This document shows positions 15,913 to 23,904 of a stretch of DNA of 30,221 nucleotides, in pieces. The DNA is from JBCDCP01 sp039181495 (GTDB lineage: Bacteria > Pseudomonadota > Alphaproteobacteria > Rhizobiales > Tepidamorphaceae), in assembly GCA_039181495.1 (NCBI GenBank), contig JBCDCP010000019.1:1-30221 (forward strand). The letters are read 5' to 3'. The notes beneath the pieces were generated by a model, which did not search any database, was not told the DNA's origin, and was given only the letters and a program-made list of their open reading frames with translations. Position numbers and translations under genes: made by a program. The stretch's first letter is position 1. Each line of letters starts with the position of its first letter.

Positions 15913-16380
15913 CTAGCCCGTAACCGAGGTGCGATACTGAATGAACGGCGACAAAGTCGACACACGATCATACAGAACGCGCGCCCGCGTGTTGAAATGC
16001 TGTGTGTTCCAGTAAAGCCGCGTCGCGCCTTCCTCTGTCGCCATCTGTTCTACCGCCGCGATGAGGCGACCGCCAAGCCCCTGGCCGCGAATGGCAGGGT
16101 CAACGAAAAGATCTTCGAGATAGCAGTAGGATGTTTCGGTCCAGGTGGAGCGATGGAACAGATAGTGGACGATGCCGCCAAGTCGCCCGATTGGATCGAC
16201 CACGCACAAGCCGTGTGGCTGCTCGCCAGGCGTGATGATCCGGGACCATGTGGTGTCCGTGACCTGATCCGACACCGATGATTCATAATAGGTGAGATAG
16301 CCCTGCCAGAGCGGCAACCATTGGTCGAAATCGTTTTCGTTGAGCGACCGGATCGACCAGTCGGAATTTGTATCAGTCAT
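15913..16380 (-). CDS. GNAT family N-acetyltransferase
   Basis: The 155-residue protein has the GNAT pattern: IRSLNENDFDQWLPLWQGY at the N-terminus, YLEDLFVDPAIRGQGLGGRLI (acetyl-CoA pyrophosphate loop RGQGLG), then TRLYWNTQHFNTRARVLYDRV. This subtype resembles Gcn5-related enzymes acting on small amines or on protein N-termini; the substrate is unknown. The ATG at 16380 overlaps the stop of the thioesterase gene by eight bases (ATGACTGA), which suggests coupling. A TTG one codon earlier is also in frame. It lies between the thioesterase and isovaleryl-CoA dehydrogenase genes on the same strand. Confidence 0.88.
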   Translation of the reverse strand: MTDTNSDWSIRSLNENDFDQWLPLWQGYLTYYESSVSDQVTDTTWSRIITPGEQPHGLCVVDPIGRLGGIVHYLFHRSTWTETSYCYLEDLFVDPAIRGQGLGGRLIAAVEQMATEEGATRLYWNTQHFNTRARVLYDRVSTLSPFIQYRTSVTG

Positions 16381-16816
16381 CAAGCCCCTCCCGCGCCGCC
16401 ATGGTCAGAAGCGCTGTGGCCACATGCGTCCGCTTGTCATCGGCAACAGAATAGACATCTGAGCGGCAGACAGTGAGCGTCTTTCCCGGCTTTATCACAC
16501 GGCCCTCGGCCCGCAGCCTTGGCCCCTCAGCGGGGGCCAGAAGATTGACCTTTAGCTCCGCCGTGAGCACGCCAAATCCCTTTGGGAACAGCGTCAGGGC
16601 CGCATAGCCGGCGGCGGAATCCAATACCGCGATTGTTGCACCAGCATGAAAAAAGCCGTGTTGCTGTCGCAGATCATCGGTGAACGGCAGCACGATATCC
16701 GCTTCGCCGGGCGCAACATGCGCGAGTTCTGCGCCCAGCGTCGCCATGAAGTCCTGACGCGCGAAGCTGTTCCTGACCCGCGCCTCGAAATAGGGATCGC
16801 GCGGGGTCAGGGTCAT
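16373..16816 (-). CDS. PaaI-type hotdog-fold thioesterase
   Basis: The 147-residue product is a PaaI/YbdB-type acyl-CoA thioesterase. The signature helix reads QQHGFFHAGATIAVLDSAAGYAA (about 51-73), with the HGFFHAG and D66 positions used in catalysis in this fold. A LTAELKVNLLAPAEG strand and RVIKPGKTLTVCRSDVY follow. Such enzymes hydrolyse aberrant or stalled acyl-CoA esters. Position upstream of isovaleryl-CoA dehydrogenase suggests it works on branched or aromatic acyl-CoAs, but that is inference. The gene overlaps the following GNAT gene by eight bases and starts 42 bases after the DegT aminotransferase ends. Confidence 0.87.
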   Translation of the reverse strand: MTLTPRDPYFEARVRNSFARQDFMATLGAELAHVAPGEADIVLPFTDDLRQQHGFFHAGATIAVLDSAAGYAALTLFPKGFGVLTAELKVNLLAPAEGPRLRAEGRVIKPGKTLTVCRSDVYSVADDKRTHVATALLTMAAREGLDD

Positions 16817-16857
16817 CGGCTCAAACAGCGCTCAAATGGCAGTTGATAAAACCAGCC

Positions 16858-18033
16858 TCAGACGATCGCCTGGCGGAACTGCTCAACAACATAGTCGAGC
16901 TCGTCGTCGGTCAGGTCGGCATGGATCGGCAGGCTGATGACGTCGTCCGCCAGAGCCTCCGAAACCGGTAGCGGGATATCGTCCCGGACCCATTCACGGA
17001 ATGCCGGATGCCGATGCAGCGGGATCTTGTAGAACAGACCGGTTCCGACCCCCTGCTCCTGCAGGGCGGCCCGAACCGTGTCCCGGTTCTTCACACGCAC
17101 CGTGTAGAGAGCCCAGGCACTTTCGCTACCCTCGGGAACCAGCGGTGTATCCACCAGACCGGCCAGCCGCTCGTCATAGCGCTTCGCGAGCCTGCGTCGC
17201 GCCGTTAGTTCGTCCGGGAACGCCTGCAGCTTCACCTGAAGGACAGCGGCCTGGATGGTGTCGAGACGTCCGGTCATGCCAAGCCGGATGGCATCATCGC
17301 CATCACCCGCCCGGCCATGATTGCGGATCTCACGCACCGCGGCGGCAAGATCATCATCGTCGGTGAATACCGCACCGCCGTCGCCGTAACAGCCAAGCGG
17401 TTTGGTGGGGTAGAAACTCGTTGCAGAAATCGGCGCAAGATTGCCGACCTGAAGCCCACCCGCTTCGCCACCAAAACTCTGCGCCGCATCCGAGACCAGC
17501 ACCATGCCATGCTTCTCGGCAATTGCGCGGATCGCGTCATAGTCCGCGGGCAGCCCGTAAAGATCGACCGGCATGATTGCATGCAGTTTCAGCTTGCCTT
17601 CAGCCTTAACCTTCTCGATCGCCGCTTCGAGCGAGGCGAGGTCCATATTGAAGGTGCGAGGATCGACATCGACAAACACAGGAGACGCACCGACCGATAC
17701 CACCGTGCCGGCGGTCGCCGAGAAGGTGAAGGCAGGCACGAACACGGCATCACCCGGCCCGGCTTCAATCGCCATCAGCATCATGATAATCGCATCGCGG
17801 CCTGATGAGACGCCGATCGCATGTTTTACGCCGGCGAACTCGGCAAGGCTCTCTTCGAGCGCTGTAACCTCCGGACCGAGGATGAACTGACCATGGTCGA
17901 GCACATGGTCGATCCGGTCTTCAATCTCTTGACCAATGCGCGCCTTCTGGCGCTGAAGATCGAACAGATTGACCTGCCGTCGGACGACGACCGGCTGGGC
18001 AGCCACTTTCTGGGCACTAGGCGTTGGCGACAC
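16858..18033 (-). CDS. DegT/DnrJ/EryC1/StrS-type sugar nucleotide aminotransferase
   Basis: This PLP enzyme moves an amino group from glutamate to a keto sugar nucleotide. The 391-residue product has VNLFDLQRQKARIGQEI near the start, then CoA-independent PLP motifs: GVSSGRDAIIMML, FVPAFTFSATAGTV, VLVSDAAQSFGGE (D182 contacts the PLP nitrogen), and SFYPTKPLGCYGDGGAVFT with the Schiff-base lysine at about residue 211. I start at the GTG ending 18033, because GGGAGAG lies seven bases upstream and the length is normal. The open frame to 18375 would give 114 extra residues with no family resemblance. It overlaps the dehydrogenase gene upstream by 17 bases. The pair fits a GnnA/GnnB-type route to UDP-GlcNAc3N, though WbpE-type products are possible. 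Confidence 0.88.
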   Translation of the reverse strand: MSPTPSAQKVAAQPVVVRRQVNLFDLQRQKARIGQEIEDRIDHVLDHGQFILGPEVTALEESLAEFAGVKHAIGVSSGRDAIIMMLMAIEAGPGDAVFVPAFTFSATAGTVVSVGASPVFVDVDPRTFNMDLASLEAAIEKVKAEGKLKLHAIMPVDLYGLPADYDAIRAIAEKHGMVLVSDAAQSFGGEAGGLQVGNLAPISATSFYPTKPLGCYGDGGAVFTDDDDLAAAVREIRNHGRAGDGDDAIRLGMTGRLDTIQAAVLQVKLQAFPDELTARRRLAKRYDERLAGLVDTPLVPEGSESAWALYTVRVKNRDTVRAALQEQGVGTGLFYKIPLHRHPAFREWVRDDIPLPVSEALADDVISLPIHADLTDDELDYVVEQFRQAIV

Positions 18034-19036
18034 GAGGGCTCTCCCTGTTGTTGTCTTGTTCGGCGGGATGAAGCACACGGCCGGACTCAGCCGCAGCAAG
18101 AATGAGTTGGGCAACTGCGAGCGCATCGCGCCCGCAAGGTCCATCGACCATAGGCGGACGACGGCTGATACAACATTCGAGGAATTCCGCAATCTCGCGC
18201 CCAAGATTGTCATGGGGGTCGATCGTCTGCTCCGAGATGTCAGCTGCCGCGTCGCCAACTTCGGTGGCAATACCCTTGCCATCCAGGCGGTGCAGCTTGT
18301 TGGCCGCAAGATCGCAGTAGTGAACCGACTGCCCCTCGAACACACGAAGCGCCCGTTCAAAACCGAAGCCAACACGGCTGGCCGTCAGCTCCGCAGAACA
18401 TCCCCCTGCGAATTCTAACCGCGCGGTAACATGATCGGGCGTCTTGTTGACCAGCGTGTGCGCCGTTGCGCTCACTGACTCGACTGGCCTTCCGACGAGG
18501 TCGAGAACCAGATCGATGTCATGGATCATCAGGTCGGACACGACATCGACGTCAATCGCACGGGGCCTGAACGGCGAAATCCGCCTTGCCTCAATCTTGG
18601 TTGGACTTGTTACGTGTCCCCGCAGCGCCTGATAGGCGGAAGCCTGTCGCTCGATATGGCCAACCTGTACGATGCGCCCGCGACTCTTGGCCAGCGCTAT
18701 CAGCCCATCGGCCTCTGCCACGGTTTCGCAAATCGGTTTCTCTATAAAGGTGTCGAGCCCCATTTCGAGACATTCGCGCGCGATGGCATGGTGCAGTGAG
18801 GTCGGTGCGGCGATGGACACGGCATCGACCCTGCCCTTGAGATCGCGGTAGTCGGCCAGCTGTTCGACCGGATAAGCACAGACCTCTTCGGCTGCCTCGG
18901 AAACAGCACGGGAACGCGCGCCATCCCGATCCACGACCGCGACAAGCTGCGCGCGATCATTGGCTGCGAAATGGCGTGTGTGGAAAGCCCCGAAGTAACC
19001 CAGGCCGATAACGGCCACCCTCACACGTTCGGTCAT
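18017..19036 (-). CDS. Gfo/Idh/MocA family NAD-dependent dehydrogenase (sugar nucleotide oxidase candidate)
   Basis: The 339-residue product has an N-terminal Rossmann fold (VAVIGLGYFGAFHTRHF, GxGxxG), the DAVSIAAPTSLHH segment, and the EKP motif (TFIEKPICETVAEAD) that marks the family. A substrate domain follows with RPRAIDVDVVSDLMIHDIDLVLDLV. In GnnA and WbpB-type enzymes the 3-hydroxyl of a UDP-sugar is oxidised to a ketone, which a DegT enzyme then aminates. The directly overlapping DegT gene makes that role likely here. It starts with ATG at 19036, 24 bases after mgtE on the same strand, with no strong ribosome site. Which UDP-sugar it uses cannot be read from the sequence. Confidence 0.87.
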   Translation of the reverse strand: MTERVRVAVIGLGYFGAFHTRHFAANDRAQLVAVVDRDGARSRAVSEAAEEVCAYPVEQLADYRDLKGRVDAVSIAAPTSLHHAIARECLEMGLDTFIEKPICETVAEADGLIALAKSRGRIVQVGHIERQASAYQALRGHVTSPTKIEARRISPFRPRAIDVDVVSDLMIHDIDLVLDLVGRPVESVSATAHTLVNKTPDHVTARLEFAGGCSAELTASRVGFGFERALRVFEGQSVHYCDLAANKLHRLDGKGIATEVGDAAADISEQTIDPHDNLGREIAEFLECCISRRPPMVDGPCGRDALAVAQLILAAAESGRVLHPAEQDNNRESPRVANA

Positions 19037-19060
19037 GACCGGCGTGTGACACGTTCCAGC

Positions 19061-20566
19061 TCACAGAAGCAAGGTCGCCGCGAGGCCAAGAAACGCAAAA
19101 AAACCAACAATGTCGGTAACAGTTGTGAGGAACACGCTGGAGGCAATGGCCGGATCTGCACCCGCTTTCTGCAGTCCGAGCGGAATGAGAATGCCACTCA
19201 GACCGGCCACCACGAGATTGACCACCATGGCGATCGCGATAACCACCGCCAACTGCATGTTCTGAAACCATAAAAAGGTCACAAGACCGGTTATGACAGC
19301 AAATGCGACACCATTCAGAAGGCCAACCGCTGTCTCGCGGCCGACGATGCGAAAAGCGTTGTACCCACCAAGATCACGGGTTGCGAGCGCACGAACGGCA
19401 ACCGTCATCGTCTGTGTTCCGGCATTGCCGCCCATCGATGCGACAATTGGCATCAGGATCGCGAGCGCCACCATCTGCTCGATGGTTGCGTCAAAAAGCC
19501 CGATAACCAGTGAGGCGAGAATCGCGGTGGCGAGATTGACCAGCAGCCAGATGAAGCGACTGCGGGCGGTATAAATCACCGTGTCGGTCATTTCCTCGTC
19601 GCCAACACCGGACAACAGGCGGATGTCTTCTTCGGCTTCCTCGGCAATGACATCGACCACATCGTCAACGGTGATGGCGCCGACCAGCCGACCCTCCGGG
19701 TCCACCACCGCTTCAGACACCAGGTCGTAGCGTTCGAATGTGCGCGCCACCTCTTCCTGGTCTTCCTCCGCCTCCACGGTGAGGATGTCCGAGTCCATGA
19801 TGTCGGAGATCAGAATGGGCCGCTTGGTACGCAGGATCCTGTCCAGCGCCACGGTGCCCACAGGCCGGAAGGCCGGATCGACCACAAACAACTCGTAGAA
19901 GCTGTCCGGCAGGTCTTCGGTTTCGCGCATGTAGTCGATGGTCTGCCCCACTGACCAGAACGGCGGCACCGCGATGAAGTCGGTCGACATCAACCGCCCA
20001 GCACTGTCCTCGGGATATTCGAGGTTGCGCTTGAGCTGCAGGCGTTCAAATTCGGGGATCTTGTCGAGGACCTCGGCCTGATCCTCTTCCTCGAGATCTT
20101 CGAGGATGTAGACTGCATCGTCCGACTCAAGCCCGCGAACACCTTCGGCCACCACTTCCCAAGGCAATTCGTCAATCAGCTGTTCGCGAACCGTGTCATC
20201 GACCTCGGTCAGCACGCCGAATGAGAATTCCTCGCCCATAAGACCGACCAGCGGTGCACGCTGGGCCTTGGGCACCTGTTCGATCAGATCGGCAAAATCG
20301 GCTTCGGGAAGATCGGCCAGCCTGGCGTGCAATGCGTCGCGATCTTCCGCATCGACCAGCGCCCCGATGTCATCAATGAATGACCACCGGAATGAACCAT
20401 CATCATAGCGTTCGTCGGAGACAGGCACGCGACCCGGTGGCCGGTTCGGTTCGCCGGGCGCACCGCCAGGATCAACCGCCTTCCCCGGGCCCGAAGATGC
20501 ATCGGGTTTTTTTTCGACAACCTGCTCGTCCAATGCAGCCAACCGCCCGAATTCATCAAACGCCAA
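19061..20566 (-). CDS. mgtE: Magnesium transporter MgtE
   Basis: MgtE is a Mg2+ channel gated by its cytoplasmic domains. The 501-residue product has the N domain (FIDDIGALVDAEDRDALHARL, then GLESDDAVYILEDLEEEDQ), two CBS domains (MSTDFIAVPPFWSVGQTIDYM; then IMDSDILTVEAEEDQEEVART), and a membrane part with ILMPIVASMGGNAGTQT and five hydrophobic segments. The start is a TTG at 20566 without a clear ribosome site. The first ~50 residues are Pro/Gly-rich and unlike the family, so a later start is possible. It is the first gene of a minus-strand run continuing into the Gfo/Idh and DegT genes. No M-box-like leader is recognisable in the 150 bases upstream. Confidence 0.93.
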   Translation of the reverse strand: MAFDEFGRLAALDEQVVEKKPDASSGPGKAVDPGGAPGEPNRPPGRVPVSDERYDDGSFRWSFIDDIGALVDAEDRDALHARLADLPEADFADLIEQVPKAQRAPLVGLMGEEFSFGVLTEVDDTVREQLIDELPWEVVAEGVRGLESDDAVYILEDLEEEDQAEVLDKIPEFERLQLKRNLEYPEDSAGRLMSTDFIAVPPFWSVGQTIDYMRETEDLPDSFYELFVVDPAFRPVGTVALDRILRTKRPILISDIMDSDILTVEAEEDQEEVARTFERYDLVSEAVVDPEGRLVGAITVDDVVDVIAEEAEEDIRLLSGVGDEEMTDTVIYTARSRFIWLLVNLATAILASLVIGLFDATIEQMVALAILMPIVASMGGNAGTQTMTVAVRALATRDLGGYNAFRIVGRETAVGLLNGVAFAVITGLVTFLWFQNMQLAVVIAIAMVVNLVVAGLSGILIPLGLQKAGADPAIASSVFLTTVTDIVGFFAFLGLAATLLL

Positions 20567-20664
20567 GAATGAGAACAGCTTTAGGCCATGCCCTGTGGCA
20601 GGCCAATGGCAGTCCGCGCTGAATCTCGCGATTTATCGGGAATGCATGAGCAGCAGAAAACGGG

Positions 20665-20710
20665 TTTCTTGAGATGCCGGCACGGCTGGCTGGATTAGGT
20701 TCTCAAGAAA
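20665..20710 (-). terminator. Long inverted repeat after tRNA-Leu, possible terminator or mgtE leader structure
   Basis: A perfect ten-base inverted repeat, TTTCTTGAGA (20665-20674) and TCTCAAGAAA (20701-20710), encloses a second hairpin (GCCGGC-ACG-GCTGGC). It starts seven bases past the tRNA 3' end on the minus strand and lies about 100 bases before the mgtE start. The following bases (CCCGTTTTCTG) are only a weak U-tract. It could end the tRNA transcript or structure the mgtE leader. Confidence 0.4.
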
Positions 20711-20716
20711 AGAGAA

Positions 20717-20803
20717 TGGTGCGGTCGAGAAGACTCGAACTTCCACGGGAGTTACCCCACAGCGACCTCAACGCTGCGCGTCTACCAATTCCGCCACGAC
20801 CGC
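20717..20803 (-). tRNA. tRNA-Leu (anticodon GAG)
   Basis: On the minus strand the 87-base gene opens with GCGGTCG and closes with CGACCGC-A-CCA, a perfect seven-base acceptor stem with encoded CCA. The D-arm region TGGCGGAATTGGTAGACGC and the TTCGAGTC T-loop are typical of leucine tRNA. The anticodon stem GCAGCG/CGCTGT holds TTGAGGT, giving anticodon GAG (CTC/CTT codons). The long variable arm (GGGGTAACTCCC) is a class II feature. No integrase or attachment repeat is seen next to it. Confidence 0.95.
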
Positions 20804-20914
20804 ACTGCCATTTTCGGCAGCGGCTCAGGTAGCAGTTCGGAGTCCGAGGTTCAAGGGATGGATTAGGCTTCCGTGCCGATCAATTCGGCCAAAAACCGGA
20901 AGGCTGATCACACG

Positions 20915-21163
20915 TCAGTCGCCCGAGTTCTCCGTGTCGCGGCCCCGCATATCCATCACCTGGGCGCGGATACGGTCACCGTCGACCAATACCTCCGCAT
21001 CGGCGATTGGGTGGTTGTTCGCATAGAGCGTAAACGGGCCGTTCTCATTGCCGTCCAATTCGATGACAGCGCCTCGACCCATGCGGAGCAGCTGGTGCAC
21101 GGGCATGTAGGTGTGGCCGAGCATCAGGGCCAGATCGACTTCAACATTAGCGACTTTCGACAT
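20915..21163 (-). CDS. FliN-like SpoA (surface presentation of antigens) domain protein, solitary
   Basis: The 82-residue product is little more than one SpoA domain: VEVDLALMLGHTYMPVHQLL, GRGAVIELDGNENGPFTLYANN, and IADAEVLVDGDRIRAQVMDM. This is the C-terminal domain of FliN/FliM, part of the flagellar motor switch ring. Normal FliN has an N-terminal extension that is missing here. The ATG at 21163 has GAGG seven bases upstream; the frame stays open to 21229. No other flagellar gene is in the window. It may be a FliN supplying the C-ring from a distant locus, a type III secretion ring part, or a repurposed SpoA protein. The tRNA-Leu gene is downstream and lipB is divergent. Confidence 0.75.
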   Translation of the reverse strand: MSKVANVEVDLALMLGHTYMPVHQLLRMGRGAVIELDGNENGPFTLYANNHPIADAEVLVDGDRIRAQVMDMRGRDTENSGD

Positions 21164-21303
21164 AAATACGCCTCTGCAACATGAACGCCGAACGACGCAC
21201 GAGTTGATTGTCCCAATCTCCCCGGCCATGGTTACCCGATGATTAACATTAGGCCTGCGATTGCCGGGAAAGACCGGAAAGCAGCACCAAAGTGCACCGC
21301 TCC

Positions 21304-22038
21304 ATGAGTTCTCTGACCCGCGATGCTCTCAGTAAGGAGAGGCTGCCCGACGCTTTGTCCCCGGCCCGCCATCCGGACTTATCGCCTGTTGCCTGGCGTG
21401 TCGCTGAAGGTTTGGTCCCCTATCCTGAAGCCGTCGAGGAGATGGAGCAGCTAGTTGCCGCCATCCGTGATGGCACGGCGGCCGAACAGGTCTGGCTTGT
21501 TGAGCACCCACCGCTCTACACCGCCGGCACCAGCGCTAAAGACGCCGATCTCATTGCTCCGACACGCTTTCCGGTTTTCAGGACCGGGCGTGGTGGCCAG
21601 TACACCTATCACGGGCCCGGGCAGCGGGTCGCCTACACCATGCTCGATGTCCGGCAGCGTGGTGGCGATGTGCGGCGCTTTGTGACCGATCTCGAAGCCT
21701 GGATCATTGCGACACTTGCCTGTTTCAACATCCAGGGTGAGCGGCGTGAGGACAGGGTTGGTGTCTGGGTGCGCAGGCCCGATCGTGGACCGGGCGCCGA
21801 GGACAAGATTGCCGCGATCGGCATCCGCGTTCGCAAGGGCGTCGCTTTCCATGGCATCTCGATCAATGTCGAACCCGAGCTCGAGCACTTTTCGGGGATC
21901 GTGCCGTGTGGTGTTCGCGACCATGGTGTCACAAGTCTGATTAATCTCGGACAACTGGTCTCCATGGCCGAAGTCGATATGGCTCTGCGGGCGAGTTTCG
22001 AGGATGTCTTCGGTCGCAAGACTGCGCTGACGTCTTAA
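21304..22038 (+). CDS. lipB: Octanoyltransferase LipB
   Basis: LipB transfers octanoyl from acyl carrier protein to the lipoyl domains of pyruvate and 2-oxoglutarate dehydrogenase and the glycine cleavage H protein. The 244-residue product has RGGQYTYHGPGQ, then KIAAIGIRV and GVAFHGISINV, and SGIVPCGVRDHGVTSL. The catalytic lysine (about 168) and cysteine (about 202) are 34 residues apart, the same spacing as K135/C169 in the E. coli enzyme. The N-terminal ~30 residues are a weakly conserved extension. I use the ATG at 21304; a GTG at 21292 is in frame and neither has a strong ribosome site. Its TAA overlaps the TTA of the convergent gene's stop. lipA is not nearby. Confidence 0.92.
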   Translation: MSSLTRDALSKERLPDALSPARHPDLSPVAWRVAEGLVPYPEAVEEMEQLVAAIRDGTAAEQVWLVEHPPLYTAGTSAKDADLIAPTRFPVFRTGRGGQYTYHGPGQRVAYTMLDVRQRGGDVRRFVTDLEAWIIATLACFNIQGERREDRVGVWVRRPDRGPGAEDKIAAIGIRVRKGVAFHGISINVEPELEHFSGIVPCGVRDHGVTSLINLGQLVSMAEVDMALRASFEDVFGRKTALTS

Positions 22039-22514
22039 GGCTTCCAGCTCCGGCCCAACACACGCGGTTTGACCGGTCCCACGGGCCGGCGTGGCAGCCA
22101 ATTGGCAAGTTCCTGCCGATAGTGTTCAGGCAAACCGTGCTCACGAGCAGCGGGGAGAATCACACCGTCGAGATAGGCGCGGATGGCTCGCCCCTCCTTC
22201 AAGTGAACGCCGACATAGGTGAAGCCGCGCATCTGCGCGTGCTGAAGCCTGAACCGGATCTCGCGGCGCAGATAGTTGCCAAGCCGCACTCCTTCATAAC
22301 GGTCGAGTGTGGTGCGGTGCTCGGGCCCAATCCGCCAGACAACGCCGTGGACAGCACGGTCCGGATCCGGCCGGATCGATGCCGTACCGCGACGGTTGAT
22401 GAAGAAACGCCAACCGAGAAGCTCGGCAGGACCCAGGCAATGCGCGCCCGGACAGCGGGCAGCCATCTGATGCGCAGCCATATTGGAGCCATAGGCGAAG
22501 TAGAGCCGCTTCAT
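22035..22514 (-). CDS. Gamma-glutamylcyclotransferase family (AIG2-like) protein
   Basis: The 159-residue protein starts MKRLYFAYGSNMAAHQM, the YGSN substrate loop of this fold. It continues with HGVVWRIGPEHRTTLDRYEGV, whose glutamate (about 74) is the expected catalytic acid. These enzymes cyclise gamma-glutamyl amino groups to 5-oxoproline; many bacterial members have unknown substrates. The C-terminal part is rich in Arg and His, ending in a Trp/Pro-rich tail. It follows the cyclopropane synthase gene by 12 bases, so the two probably share a transcript. Its TAA stop overlaps the lipB stop on the other strand. Confidence 0.83.
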   Translation of the reverse strand: MKRLYFAYGSNMAAHQMAARCPGAHCLGPAELLGWRFFINRRGTASIRPDPDRAVHGVVWRIGPEHRTTLDRYEGVRLGNYLRREIRFRLQHAQMRGFTYVGVHLKEGRAIRAYLDGVILPAAREHGLPEHYRQELANWLPRRPVGPVKPRVLGRSWKP

Positions 22515-22526
22515 ATCCTGGTCCGA

Positions 22527-23753
22527 TCAGAAACCGGCGTTTTCCAGCCGGCCTTCTTCCGCCGTGACGTAATCCCGCGTCAACGGGACCGCATCCAGCG
22601 TCTTCGAGATCAGGACCTGATAGACCATGTTGGGGCCGGTGCGGAAGAACAGCTCGGCAGCCGATAGATAGAACTCCCACATCCGGGCAAATCGCTCACC
22701 CATCATGTCGACAACCTGGGGCCGCTTCGCATCGAACCGCGCTCGCCAGTCCTTCAATGTCCAGGCGTAGTGCATTCTCAGAACTTCGCAATCAGCAACC
22801 CAAAGCCCGGTCCGCTCAGTGGATGCAAATACCTCTGACAGTGACGGGGCGTAGCCACCGGGGAAGATATACTTGCGGAAAAACGCAGAAGCCGCGGCCG
22901 GCGGGCGGTTGCGGCCAATGGCATGCACAAGGCCAATGCCGTCGGGTTCAAGCAGATTGGCGAGACTTGAGAAATAGCGGTCGAAGTAAGCGATACCGAC
23001 ATGTTCCATCATGCCCACCGAGACCACACGATCATAGCGGCCTTCCGCCTCACGATAGTCCTGGACATGAAACTGGACACGGTCCTCAAGACCACGAGCA
23101 ATCGCACCTTTTCGTGCCTCGGCGACCTGATGCGGCGCCAGGGCAAGACCGGTAACGCGCGCGCCACATGCCTCAGCCAGATAAAAGGCCAGCGCGCCCC
23201 AGCCCGAACCCACATCCAGCACGCGCATTCCAGGTGAAATATCGAGCTTTGCCGCGATGTGACGCATTTTCGCCAACTGCGCTTCTTCGAGGCTCAATTG
23301 CCGCCGCGGATAATAGGCGCAGGAATAGTTCATCTGCCCATCGAGCCACAGCGCGTAGAACTCAGGCGGATGATCGTAATGGGCGACGGCATTGGCGGCG
23401 GCGCGAGATCGTGAATTGGCCTGGCTGAACGTCCGGAACAGCCCACTGACCGAATCCAGGAGCCGCACCGGCCAATGCGCATGAAACCTGCGTCGGTTGG
23501 CGGCGTGGACGGCCAGCAAATCGTAGACATCGGTGCCCTCATCGGGCACCAGACGGCCATCCATATAAGCTTCGGCCACAGCCACTTCGGGGTTGAACAA
23601 CAGGCGATCTGCAGCGCCTCGCTCGGTGAAGCGCACGACCGATCTGGGGCCTCGGCCGTCAGAGCCGAAGTGGTGCCGCGCGCCATCTGCGTCGATCACC
23701 ATGAGATCGCCGTTGTGAATTGTCTGGTTCAAAAACCACGCGAGCGCCTGCAT
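22527..23753 (-). CDS. cfa: Cyclopropane-fatty-acyl-phospholipid synthase
   Basis: This enzyme adds a SAM-derived methylene to double bonds of membrane phospholipid chains. The 408-residue product has the N-terminal lipid-binding region (NPEVAVAEAYMDGRL), the active-site NYSCAYYPRRQLSLEEAQ (Cys about 145), the SAM motif VLDVGSGWGALAFYLAE (178-194), and the VGMMEHVGIAYFDRYF loop. The C-terminal RMHYAWTLKDWRARF is also typical. I start at the ATG ending 23753 because GGAG lies six bases upstream. The open frame goes back to 23912 and overlaps the end of pccA, which supports the later start. A GGCT-like gene follows closely. Confidence 0.93.
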   Translation of the reverse strand: MQALAWFLNQTIHNGDLMVIDADGARHHFGSDGRGPRSVVRFTERGAADRLLFNPEVAVAEAYMDGRLVPDEGTDVYDLLAVHAANRRRFHAHWPVRLLDSVSGLFRTFSQANSRSRAAANAVAHYDHPPEFYALWLDGQMNYSCAYYPRRQLSLEEAQLAKMRHIAAKLDISPGMRVLDVGSGWGALAFYLAEACGARVTGLALAPHQVAEARKGAIARGLEDRVQFHVQDYREAEGRYDRVVSVGMMEHVGIAYFDRYFSSLANLLEPDGIGLVHAIGRNRPPAAASAFFRKYIFPGGYAPSLSEVFASTERTGLWVADCEVLRMHYAWTLKDWRARFDAKRPQVVDMMGERFARMWEFYLSAAELFFRTGPNMVYQVLISKTLDAVPLTRDYVTAEEGRLENAGF

Positions 23754-23904
23754 CACAGGCTCCGTCCATCCACTCATTGGGCAGAACGGCGGCTCGGACG
23801 GCAATTCGGCCCAATGTTGGCCGTCTGCCCTTCGCGCCTTAGAGACTAGCGCAAAGAATTTCCGTTTGAAAAGTCCCAGTGGGATCAATGACGGCCAGTG
23901 CCGA

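Noticed and set aside
18034..18375. N-terminal extension of the DegT aminotransferase frame
   Set aside because: The extra residues are the antiparallel-free overlap with the Gfo/Idh gene in another frame and do not resemble the family; the GTG at 18033 has a good ribosome site.
20717..20803. tRNA-Leu as an integration site for a mobile element
   Set aside because: No integrase, no direct repeat of the tRNA end, and no change in gene character on either side.
20805..20820. Hairpin CTGCC-ATTTTC-GGCAG just before the tRNA 5' end
   Set aside because: Only five base pairs and no U-tract on the minus strand, so not supportable as a terminator.
21232..21247. CtrA-like TTAC-N7-TTAA box between the FliN-like gene and lipB, with similar one-mismatch boxes at 2045-2059 and 7051-7065
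   Set aside because: All three have one mismatch, and a few such matches are expected by chance in 30 kb at this base composition. Kept only as a note because CtrA controls flagellar genes in relatives.
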